From contig JAFDCW010000316.1 of the NCBI GenBank assembly GCA_019312705.1, forward strand, positions 1 through 5,967: DNA of 5,967 bases, in the 5' to 3' direction. The position numbers and the translations under genes are program-made. Every line of letters starts with the position of its first letter. Position 1 is the stretch's first letter. The DNA comes from Deltaproteobacteria bacterium (GTDB lineage Bacteria > Myxococcota > Polyangia > Polyangiales > B10-G4). Of the stretch, positions 1-4,910 are shown in pieces. The notes beneath the pieces were generated by a model that had not been told where the DNA came from, made no database searches, and was given only the letters and a program-made list of their open reading frames with translations.

Positions 1-1
1 G

Positions 2-175
2 GGGTACGTGCGTATCGGCCCCATCTGCACCGCGTGCCCCGACAGCCCTCGCCCGCCTTCCCTTGCCGCGTCTGACGAGCCCGTGATAGGCCAGTCTCGA
101 TGCGTGGGACGCGGCAGGCTCATCGGGCTCTGGTCTCTGGGCTCCGCCCCGGGGGCCCCCGGTGACGGCCACTAG
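2..175 (+). other. Possible 3' end of an upstream gene (ambiguous)
   Basis: The first ~200 bases hold no complete gene. One plus-strand frame is open from the left edge to a TAG at 173-175. It begins Gly-Tyr-Val-Arg-Ile-Gly-Pro-Ile-Cys-Thr-Ala-Cys and could be the tail of a gene running into mlaE. A minus-strand frame from an ATG at 123-121 is also open to the left edge for 41 codons. The two share the same wobble column, which is GC-rich over about the first 60 bases, so base composition cannot separate them. I recognise neither product, and the minus-strand ATG has no nearby Shine-Dalgarno. If the plus frame is real, it overlaps the GTG start of mlaE but not the TTG start. Confidence 0.2.
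149..162. repeat. 14-bp perfect GC palindrome over the mlaE GTG start
   Basis: CCGGGGGCCCCCGG reads the same on both strands and ends on the first base of the GTG at 162. Folded in RNA it would cover the region where a ribosome must bind for that start. It may therefore be part of a leader, or a sign that translation starts downstream at 201. There is no U-tract, so it is not a classical terminator. Confidence 0.4.
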
Positions 176-980
176 CGCACCTCCGCCTCCGGGAGGACCG
201 TTGCCGAAGGGCGGAATCGTCGGCGCCGGCGATACGCTCTACCGCTTCTTTCAGCACGTCGGTCGGGTCACCATCCTGATCCGCAGGACCCTCGTCACAC
301 TCTTTCGAACGCGCCTCGACTGGCGTGCCTTCGTCGACCAGCTCGACGCCCTCGGCGTCAAGAGCCTCGGCATCGGCGCGGCCACCGCGATCTTCGTAGG
401 CATCGTCATGGCGATCCAGTTCGCGTTTTCTCTCGAACGCTTCGGCGCCAAGGACACGGTCGGACGCATCGTTGGCCTCTCGGAGACTCGGGAGCTGGCG
501 CCGGCGTTGACCAGCCTAGTCGTCGGCAGCCGCATCGCCGCCGCCATGGCAGCCGAGCTCGGGTCGATGTCGGTGACCCAGCAGGTCGATGCCATCCGGG
601 CCCTCGGCGCCGACCCGATCCGCAAGCTGGTCGTCCCCCGGGTCCTCGCCGGCGTCATCGTGATTCCGCTGATCGCCTGCATCGCCCTCGTCCTCGGTGT
701 CTTCTCGGCGATGGTCATCTGCAACGTCAGCTTCGGCATCGAAATGCCCTTCTTCCTCTCCACCGCAATCGATTCGGTGACGATGAAGGACTTCATGGCC
801 GGCATGGGCAAGACGCCATTCTTCGGGTTTTTGACCACGATCCTGGCGTGTTATCTCGGTCTCGAAACCCGAGGGGGAACCGAGGGCGTCGGGCGGTCGA
901 CCGCCTCGTCGGTCGTCGTGGTCTCCATCTCGATCCTGATTGCCGACGCGGTGCTGACGCAGCTCTTTCTGAGTCTCTAG
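162..980 (+). CDS. mlaE: MlaE-family ABC transporter permease (lipid transport)
   Basis: This is the membrane subunit of an Mla-type ABC transporter, which moves phospholipid or another lipid across the Gram-negative envelope with an MlaF ATPase. It has 272 residues from the GTG. The family signature is clear: Arg-Glu-Leu-Ala-Pro-Ala at 110-115, then Ala-Glu-Leu-Gly-Ser-Met at 130-136 and Asp-Ala-Ile-Arg-Ala-Leu-Gly at 143-149, and a C-terminal Gly-Gly-Thr-Glu-Gly-Val-Gly at 238-244. Hydrophobic segments lie near 66-90, 115-130, 157-188, 218-234 and 250-270. The true start may be the TTG at 201 (residue 14): GGGAGG at 191-196 precedes it by 4 nt. That start gives 259 residues, close to the usual ~260, and drops a Pro/Gly-rich leader. 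The ATPase gene follows after 33 bp, presumably in one operon. The family call is firm; the substrate is inferred. Confidence 0.93.
   Translation: MTATSAPPPPGGPLPKGGIVGAGDTLYRFFQHVGRVTILIRRTLVTLFRTRLDWRAFVDQLDALGVKSLGIGAATAIFVGIVMAIQFAFSLERFGAKDTVGRIVGLSETRELAPALTSLVVGSRIAAAMAAELGSMSVTQQVDAIRALGADPIRKLVVPRVLAGVIVIPLIACIALVLGVFSAMVICNVSFGIEMPFFLSTAIDSVTMKDFMAGMGKTPFFGFLTTILACYLGLETRGGTEGVGRSTASSVVVVSISILIADAVLTQLFLSL
191..196 (+). promoter_or_regulatory. Shine-Dalgarno favouring a TTG start of mlaE at 201
   Basis: GGGAGG lies 4 nt before an in-frame TTG (201-203). The GTG at 162 has no comparable site and sits inside a GC palindrome. This supports, but does not prove, the shorter MlaE. Confidence 0.45.
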
Positions 981-1013
981 CAAAACGCGCGGCGGGCCAT
1001 GTAGATTACCCGC

Positions 1014-1787
1014 GTGGCGCTCATCGAGTTCCGAGGGGTCCGGAAGGCCTTCGGCCCCAAGCGGGTTTTCGTCGACCTCAACCTCGACATCTACGAGGGT
1101 GAGTCGATCACGATCATCGGTGGGTCCGGCATGGGCAAGAGCGTACTGCTCAAGCTGCTCATCGGACTCCTCGATACGGACGGTGGCTCGATCCTCTTCG
1201 ACGGTGAGCAAATCGTCGATGCGTCGCCGGCGACCCTCACCAAGGTTCGGCGGCGCATCGGAATGCTGTTCCAGGGCGCGGCCCTCTTCGACTCACTCTC
1301 GGTCGCCGAAAACGTCGCCTACGGCCTGCGCGAGCATCTCCAGATGAACGAGAAAGCCATCGCGGAGCGAGTGCACGAGTCCCTCGACTCGGTTGGCTTA
1401 CCCGGTATCGAAACCATGTGGCCGGCGGACCTCTCGGGCGGCATGAAGAAGCGCGTTGGCCTGGCCCGAGCCATCGCCGTGCGCCCCCAAGTGCTCCTCT
1501 ACGACGAACCCACGACGGGCCTCGACCCGATCAACGTCACTCGCATCAACCGCCTGATCCTCAACTTGAAGGAAGAGCTCCAGGTGACGTCGATCGTCGT
1601 CACCCACGACATGCAGAGCGCGTTCATCACGAGCGACCGACTGGCGATGATCGATGATGGACACGTCATCTTTCAAGGCACGCCCGACGAGATCCGCCGG
1701 ACCGAAGACCGCCGGGTGCGCGATTTCATCGAAGGAAACGCCGACGAAGTATTGGACACCGAGACCCTCCTCCGGAGGGGCGGCTGA
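1014..1787 (+). CDS. mlaF: MlaF-family ABC transporter ATP-binding protein
   Basis: This is the cytoplasmic ATPase that powers the MlaE permease encoded just upstream. All nucleotide-binding motifs are present in its 257 residues: Walker A GGSGMGKS at 36-43, Q-loop Gln87, signature LSGGM at 140-144, Walker B VLLYDEP at 160-166 with catalytic Glu165, D-loop GLDP at 169-172, and switch His198. Met after LSGG, followed by Lys-Lys-Arg, and the length both fit the MlaF/Ttg2A group. The GTG start is chosen because residues 2-14 form the usual first strand (ALIEFRGVRKAFG); its ribosome site is weak, so coupling to mlaE, which ends 33 bp earlier, is likely. No MlaD/MCE gene follows: a convergent gene ends 39 bp beyond the stop. 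The protein looks intact. Confidence 0.95.
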   Translation: MALIEFRGVRKAFGPKRVFVDLNLDIYEGESITIIGGSGMGKSVLLKLLIGLLDTDGGSILFDGEQIVDASPATLTKVRRRIGMLFQGAALFDSLSVAENVAYGLREHLQMNEKAIAERVHESLDSVGLPGIETMWPADLSGGMKKRVGLARAIAVRPQVLLYDEPTTGLDPINVTRINRLILNLKEELQVTSIVVTHDMQSAFITSDRLAMIDDGHVIFQGTPDEIRRTEDRRVRDFIEGNADEVLDTETLLRRGG

Positions 1788-1790
1788 GGC

Positions 1791-1827
1791 GCGTGGGGCG
1801 GCCGCAGGCCGAGGCAGCATCCCGCGT
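1791..1827. terminator. Hairpin between convergent genes, candidate terminator
   Basis: Between the mlaF stop and the convergent lipoprotein stop the DNA can fold. An inner stem CGGCC/GGCCG (1799-1803 with 1807-1811, loop GCA) sits within an outer stem of 1792-1797 with 1821-1826, which includes a G-U pair. No T-run follows on either strand, so intrinsic termination is uncertain. The position between two convergent genes is the main argument. Confidence 0.25.
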
Positions 1828-2543
1828 CAACCACAGTCGAGGTCGACGCCCAGCGCGATCTCCCGGAGGCTGCGTTCGACGATCATGACTTGCCCGCGGG
1901 AACGACAGCTCCTCGCGGTGACCGGCTCTTCCGATGCGCGGACCTCGCGTACACCATCGAGGGCCTGAGCGAGGACAGCGGCCCGGTGCGCCCGAGGATC
2001 GTCGATGGTCAAGAGCGGGTCACTGACGACAATATCGGCGGCGACGATCGAGACCTCGGAGAAGCGCACGAGGCATGCTTCGATGGCCTCCTGCCGCGCT
2101 GCAACGCTCCCGAGCCCGGCAAGGGTGATGTGCAAACGCAGGGTCGCCTCTTCGCTGAACGTCTGCTCGTCGCGGCGCCTGGGCGGGGATAGGTCGGTCA
2201 CCTGAGCTTCGCATCGTGTACCGCCTGAGAGGGCATCGCGCACCGCCAACGACACCTCCCGGGCCCTCTGGGCCACGGCCGTTCGGTCTCCTGCCTCGAC
2301 AGCCACCGTGATGCGAATGAGGGCGCGCTCCGGAGCGACGGCGTAGCGACCGTGTACTCCGGCTTCGAGGCTCGCGGCCGTGGGCGCGTCGCGGGTCGGG
2401 CTGCCCCGCCCAATCCACTCGGTATCGTAGTTAGCGGGCGCCGGCGCGCCGAAGGTGACCTCGGCGGGGGGTGGCGGCTCTTCTGAGCGGATCGCGCCAC
2501 AGGCGCTGAGCAGGACGAGGGAAATGACTAGGTGCGGCAGCAT
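1827..2543 (-). CDS. Putative SIMPL-like domain lipoprotein
   Basis: The predicted product is a 238-residue envelope lipoprotein. The start is the ATG at 2543, with GGAGG (2548-2552) 4 nt upstream; the frame stays open to 2720, but that extension is Arg/Pro-rich and would bury the signal peptide. Residues 1-15 form a short hydrophobic signal ending in lipobox LLSAC, with Cys15 as the lipidated residue. A Pro-rich linker follows (23-40). The body alternates strands and helices: a strand at 73-82 (ALIRITVAV), a helix near 87-106, a strand at 133-141 and an Ala-rich helix at 185-200. This resembles the SIMPL (DUF541) fold, whose members occur in periplasmic and outer-membrane proteins of mostly unclear role. 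The family call is pattern recognition only. Cys111, Cys157, Cys213 and Cys237 could form disulfides. The gene is convergent with mlaF and divergent from the gene at 2759. Confidence 0.75.
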   Translation of the reverse strand: MLPHLVISLVLLSACGAIRSEEPPPPAEVTFGAPAPANYDTEWIGRGSPTRDAPTAASLEAGVHGRYAVAPERALIRITVAVEAGDRTAVAQRAREVSLAVRDALSGGTRCEAQVTDLSPPRRRDEQTFSEEATLRLHITLAGLGSVAARQEAIEACLVRFSEVSIVAADIVVSDPLLTIDDPRAHRAAVLAQALDGVREVRASEEPVTARSCRSRGQVMIVERSLREIALGVDLDCG

Positions 2544-2758
2544 GGTTCCTCCAATGGTTCCCTGTGTTCTACGTGCTCTCGGGCGGTGAGCTTCTATGCC
2601 CTCGGGGCGAACGGTCGGGGCTCTCGCCGAGCGGTCGGATGCCGCGCGTGGACGGCGTGGACGGCGTGGCCCCGGAAGACGCGGCCCAGCAGGCTCGCCC
2701 GAGACCGCCGAGCCGCCCACGGGCGCACCCGGGCAACTCGTGCTTCACTGCGCGAGCC
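2544..2758. other. Divergent intergenic region
   Basis: These 215 bp separate two divergently transcribed genes and should hold both promoters. I cannot find a convincing -35/-10 pair for either. A short tandem repeat, GTGGACGGC twice, occurs at 2648-2665. Both flanking reading frames stay open through parts of this stretch, but their products are Arg/Pro/Gly-rich, as expected of random GC-rich DNA. Confidence 0.4.
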
Positions 2759-3148
2759 ATGTCCCAAAAGATCCCCCCCAAGGGCCGCCTCTTCGAAAAC
2801 CGCGACAAGCGGAAGCCCAGCCAGCCCGACATGCAGGGCGAAGGGCGCATCGACGGAAAACCCTACGCCATCCAGGCCTGGATCCGAGAGAACCAACTGG
2901 TTCTCTCCTTCTCGCCTCCGCGAGACGGCACTAATTCCTATCCTCCGGAGGAGTTCCGCGGCGCCCTCGACCCCGCCCCCGAGCGCCGACGCGGAGGCGA
3001 CGACGGCCCGGCCCCGACCTGGACCGGCGACATCGCCGGCGACGAGGGTGCGTTCGATGTGCGCGCCTTCGAAAAGCAGGGCAAGAGTGGGCAATACCTC
3101 GACCTCGTGCTTCAGCCGGCCGCCGCCCCCGCATCTTCCGACGTCTGA
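2759..3148 (+). CDS. Small uncharacterised protein with two related beta units
   Basis: The 129-residue product has no signal peptide or membrane segment, so it is probably cytosolic. The function is not known to me. Residues 9-53 recall small proteins from phages and bacterial genomes with the pattern G-x-L-F-x-N, a Lys-rich stretch, a P-D motif, then G-x-x-Y and A-W-I, ending in a Leu-Ser-Phe strand. Here these are GRLFEN 9-14, QPD 22-24, GKPY 33-36, AWI 40-42 and LVLSF 47-51. Residues 88-120 look like a second copy: Gly90, Ile92, Gly94, Ala-Phe at 103-104, then KSGQYLDLVLQP at 109-120. A charged, Gly/Pro-rich linker (55-87) joins them. The ATG at 2759 is chosen because the motif begins soon after and the upstream extension is low-complexity; its Shine-Dalgarno is weak. 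The gene diverges from the SIMPL-like gene. Confidence 0.7.
   Translation: MSQKIPPKGRLFENRDKRKPSQPDMQGEGRIDGKPYAIQAWIRENQLVLSFSPPRDGTNSYPPEEFRGALDPAPERRRGGDDGPAPTWTGDIAGDEGAFDVRAFEKQGKSGQYLDLVLQPAAAPASSDV
2886..2907. repeat. 22-bp inverted repeat inside the small gene
   Basis: GAGAGAACCA, two bases, then TGGTTCTCTC: ten-base perfect arms. It lies within the coding region (around residues 43-50) and could be an operator-like site, an mRNA hairpin, or chance. Confidence 0.45.
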
Positions 3149-3153
3149 AGGCG

Positions 3154-3285
3154 TCAATCGACGGGCTCGGGGATGTCGGGCACATCAAAGACCAGCCATT
3201 CGTCCGCGGTGACGGGGGTCTTCGCCTCGCCGCCGCGGACCTCGCTCGTGGGTACTTTCGCTCGAGCTCGAACCGCGATCGTCAG
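3154..3285 (-). CDS. Out-of-frame coding-like segment after the Cys-rich protein
   Basis: The minus-strand frame that is -1 relative to the preceding gene has about 43 codons ending at a TGA (3156-3154). It looks like real coding DNA. Third positions are about three-quarters G or C, second positions are AT-rich, first positions are G-rich, and the peptide is balanced: TIAVRARAK near its start, then EWLVFDVPDIPEPVD at its end. Going upstream, the frame meets a stop near 3324 before any ATG, GTG or TTG. The only start-like codon is a CTG (3285-3283) that overlaps the previous gene's TGA in the same CTGA arrangement as coupled ATGA junctions. It may be a CTG-initiated small gene, a C-terminal extension lost or reached by frameshift, or the result of a one-base sequencing error. 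I recognise no family. Confidence 0.35.
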   Translation of the reverse strand: MTIAVRARAKVPTSEVRGGEAKTPVTADEWLVFDVPDIPEPVD

Positions 3286-3779
3286 CTGACCGGTCCGGGC
3301 TCGTCTGGAACGAGCACCGGGTCAGCCCCCGGCGGGTCGACCATCGCGTGACAGCAGTCCTGACAGTCGACGGGGAAACACAGACCCGTCGGTTGGCAGC
3401 AACGCTCGCCCTCGCCGCAGACTTCCATCCCGCAGGTCCGGGACGCGACGTCCGCGTAGTCGTAGGTGTCCTGAGGGTCGGCGGGCAGATCCACACCGTC
3501 CTCCGGCACATCCATCGTCAGCTCCTCCTCGAACTCGACCACCGGGTCCTGGGGAACATCCACTTCAAACTCGGGGACCTCCACCACAAGCCCGGCACCA
3601 CCGTCGGGAACGTAGAGGGGGTCTTCTTGCCCCGGGATGACAATCGATGGGTCGTCGGGGATTTCGGCGGTGAGCGCCTCCCCTACCCCTCCATCGGTCA
3701 CCGCGGCACAGGCGCCATAGCCGCCGCCACCGAGGGCGAGGACTACCGCGAGGGTGAAAATCCAAGTCTTGTTTTCCAT
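3282..3779 (-). CDS. Acidic, cysteine-rich secreted or lipid-anchored protein
   Basis: The 165-residue product is exported. Residues 1-24 are a signal peptide (Lys4, then a Leu/Val/Gly-rich core) ending Tyr-Gly-Ala-Cys. Cys24 could be lipidated, though Tyr at -3 is unusual for a lipobox, so ordinary signal peptidase cleavage is possible. Residues 33-110 are strongly acidic and Val/Pro-rich with repeated VPE/VPD-type motifs and are probably extended. Residues 116-143 hold eight cysteines spaced C-x4-C-x5-CC-x5-C-x4-C-x2-CC, beginning CGMEVC and containing GERCC. Similar 'CG..C..G..CC' modules occur in exported proteins of myxobacteria; the role is unknown. The start is the ATG at 3779, with GGGAGG (3786-3791) 6 nt upstream; a TTG two codons earlier is less suitable. 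The gene sits alone behind its own likely promoter. A coding-like -1 frame begins exactly at its stop. Confidence 0.72.
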   Translation of the reverse strand: MENKTWIFTLAVVLALGGGGYGACAAVTDGGVGEALTAEIPDDPSIVIPGQEDPLYVPDGGAGLVVEVPEFEVDVPQDPVVEFEEELTMDVPEDGVDLPADPQDTYDYADVASRTCGMEVCGEGERCCQPTGLCFPVDCQDCCHAMVDPPGADPVLVPDEPGPVS

Positions 3780-3803
3780 GACCAACCTCCCGCGTACACG
3801 CGT

Positions 3804-3831
3804 TAAGTATGCTCGGAGAGAGACCCGTCAA
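3804..3831 (-). promoter_or_regulatory. Candidate promoter for the Cys-rich protein gene
   Basis: On the minus strand TTGACG (3831-3826, 5 of 6 to the sigma-70 -35 box) is followed after 16 bp by TACTTA (3809-3804), a poor -10 box. This lies 25 bp before the ATG. A small inverted repeat, CGCGT/ACGCG (3791-3802), lies between it and the ribosome site and may act in the leader. Confidence 0.3.
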
Positions 3832-3920
3832 TGGTGACTGACTAAACGAACTGACTGCGCGCATTCACGGCGTAGCGACACCGTTCGAAGCTACGTTAGT
3901 CCAGTCCGGGCAGAGCCATC
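3832..3920. other. Intergenic stretch with direct repeat and hairpin
   Basis: This is the space between the hydrolase stop and the promoter of the Cys-rich gene. It contains a direct repeat ACTGACT at 3837-3843 and 3850-3856, spaced 13 bp, which could be a regulator site. It also contains a hairpin CGTAGC/GCTACG (3871-3876 with 3890-3895) downstream of the hydrolase. The hairpin has no T-run, so a terminator role is weak. Confidence 0.3.
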
Positions 3921-4793
3921 TCAGCGAGGCCGCCAGGCGGCGGTTTCGGACAGAAACGCGTCGACTTCTCCCCCGAGCTCGGCCGGGACCTCGTTCGCCA
4001 ACGAATGCCGCGCGCCTTCGAAGACCCGGAGATGAACCTTCGGCAGGAGCGTCGCGAGGCGCTGAACCCCTCGATCCATGTCGAGCCCCTTGTCCTGGTC
4101 ACCGTAGGCCAGATAGACGGCGTGGCCGATGTCCGACGCTCCTCCGAAGAGGCTCTGCTCGACCTGAGCGATGCCGATGTCCCAGTACATTCGATGAAAG
4201 GCGTCGCCGTAGACCTCCTCGTAGTAGGCCCACGCATCGCGAAGGGCGGCGTCCCGACCCGGCCAGTCACGGCGATACCAGAAGCGAGACTGGATATAGA
4301 GAGCAGGCCAGAACATGAACTTCAGGCGCTTCATGATACGCGCCGTGACCGCCCAAGCGCGCAGGGGCTCCCAAGCGCCCGCCGGCGCCCAAGCGGCGAG
4401 ACGTGAGAACCGGCGCGGCTGCCGGCGCGCGAGGCGGAGGACGAGGTTGCCGCCGAGGCTGCCGCCCGCGAGATGGGTCTGTTCGACCCCCATCTCATCG
4501 AGGAAACCGAGGAGGCTGTCTTCGAGGAAGGTCAGGTCGTAGTTGCGCTCCGGCTTGTCCGAGTAGCCGCTCCCCGGCATGTCGGGGATGAGCACGCGGC
4601 GACGGGCGGCGAGGTGCGGGACGAGGTCTTCGTACTCCTCGAGGCGAGAACTGTGGCCGTGAATGAGGAGCACTGGTTCGTCTTCTTCGACGGCCGGTCG
4701 AATGTCGATATAGCGGAGGCGCAGGCCGTTTACCGTGACATCGCGCTGCTCGTGGCGCGTCTGAGGTGCCCGCCGGGGCCGAGTCAGGGTCAT
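3921..4793 (-). CDS. Alpha/beta-fold serine hydrolase
   Basis: The 290-residue product has no signal peptide and is probably a cytosolic hydrolase of an ester, C-C or similar bond; the substrate is unknown. A complete triad is visible: nucleophile Ser112 in the elbow GGSLGG (110-115), acid Asp234 in YGDQDKG, and His263 in GARHSL. The oxyanion-hole motif is LLIHGHSS (42-49), and PDMPGSGYSDKP (70-81) is the typical strand-turn before the first helix. Ser as nucleophile argues against an epoxide hydrolase or haloalkane dehalogenase, which use Asp. Residues 141-215, rich in Trp, Arg and aromatic residues, form the cap. The start at ATG 4793 is chosen because the fold begins at about residue 18. 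A GTG at 4874 would add 27 residues without homology features. The metal permease lies 117 bp upstream on the same strand, so co-transcription is possible. Confidence 0.88.
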   Translation of the reverse strand: MTLTRPRRAPQTRHEQRDVTVNGLRLRYIDIRPAVEEDEPVLLIHGHSSRLEEYEDLVPHLAARRRVLIPDMPGSGYSDKPERNYDLTFLEDSLLGFLDEMGVEQTHLAGGSLGGNLVLRLARRQPRRFSRLAAWAPAGAWEPLRAWAVTARIMKRLKFMFWPALYIQSRFWYRRDWPGRDAALRDAWAYYEEVYGDAFHRMYWDIGIAQVEQSLFGGASDIGHAVYLAYGDQDKGLDMDRGVQRLATLLPKVHLRVFEGARHSLANEVPAELGGEVDAFLSETAAWRPR

Positions 4794-4799
4794 CTCTTC

Positions 4800-4805
4800 A
4801 TCATA
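4800..4805 (-). promoter_or_regulatory. Possible -10 box for leaderless hydrolase mRNA
   Basis: TATGAT (5 of 6 to TATAAT on the minus strand) lies 6 nt before the ATG at 4793. That is the spacing at which transcription would begin on the A of the start codon. No good -35 box is found at 17 bp. The absence of a usable Shine-Dalgarno, since GAAGAG abuts the ATG, fits a leaderless start. Confidence 0.22.
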
Positions 4806-4839
4806 GGGCGCGTTCGACGTTGCGCACGCCACGCAGAAA

Positions 4840-4851
4840 TCTCTCGAGAGA
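4840..4851. repeat. 12-bp palindrome TCTCTCGAGAGA
   Basis: A perfect palindrome lies in the gap between the permease stop and the hydrolase start, about 47 bp before the ATG at 4793. It may be an operator; there is no T-run or loop for a terminator. If the GTG at 4874 is the true hydrolase start, it would lie inside the gene. Confidence 0.3.
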
Positions 4852-4910
4852 AGGGGCGGCGAGGACGAGGCCACGAGGCGTCCCCATCAAAGGACGCGCT
4901 AAGACAGCCG

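Noticed and set aside
516..1211. 231-residue minus-strand ORF spanning mlaE and mlaF
   Set aside because: It is the antisense of two clear transporter genes; its Asp/Glu/Gly/Arg-rich, low-complexity product is typical of a shadow frame in GC-rich DNA.
2648..2665. Tandem GTGGACGGC repeat as a functional element
   Set aside because: Two nine-base copies in GC-rich DNA are too few to support a regulatory or satellite call.
2544..2720. 59-codon N-terminal extension of the SIMPL-like lipoprotein
   Set aside because: It is Arg/Pro-rich and would place the signal peptide and lipobox internally; the ATG at 2543 has a good ribosome site.
2594..3157. 187-residue minus-strand ORF opposite the small gene
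   Set aside because: It is antisense to the small protein, with no recognisable motif; the plus-strand protein has family-like motifs and an internal repeat.
3173..3289. 38-residue plus-strand ORF opposite the out-of-frame segment
   Set aside because: It shares the wobble column of the minus frame but is Ser/Thr/Ala-rich with little first-position G bias, as expected of an antisense shadow.
3348..3806. 152-residue plus-strand ORF opposite the Cys-rich gene
   Set aside because: The minus strand shows a signal peptide, ribosome site and ordered cysteine module; the plus product shows none.
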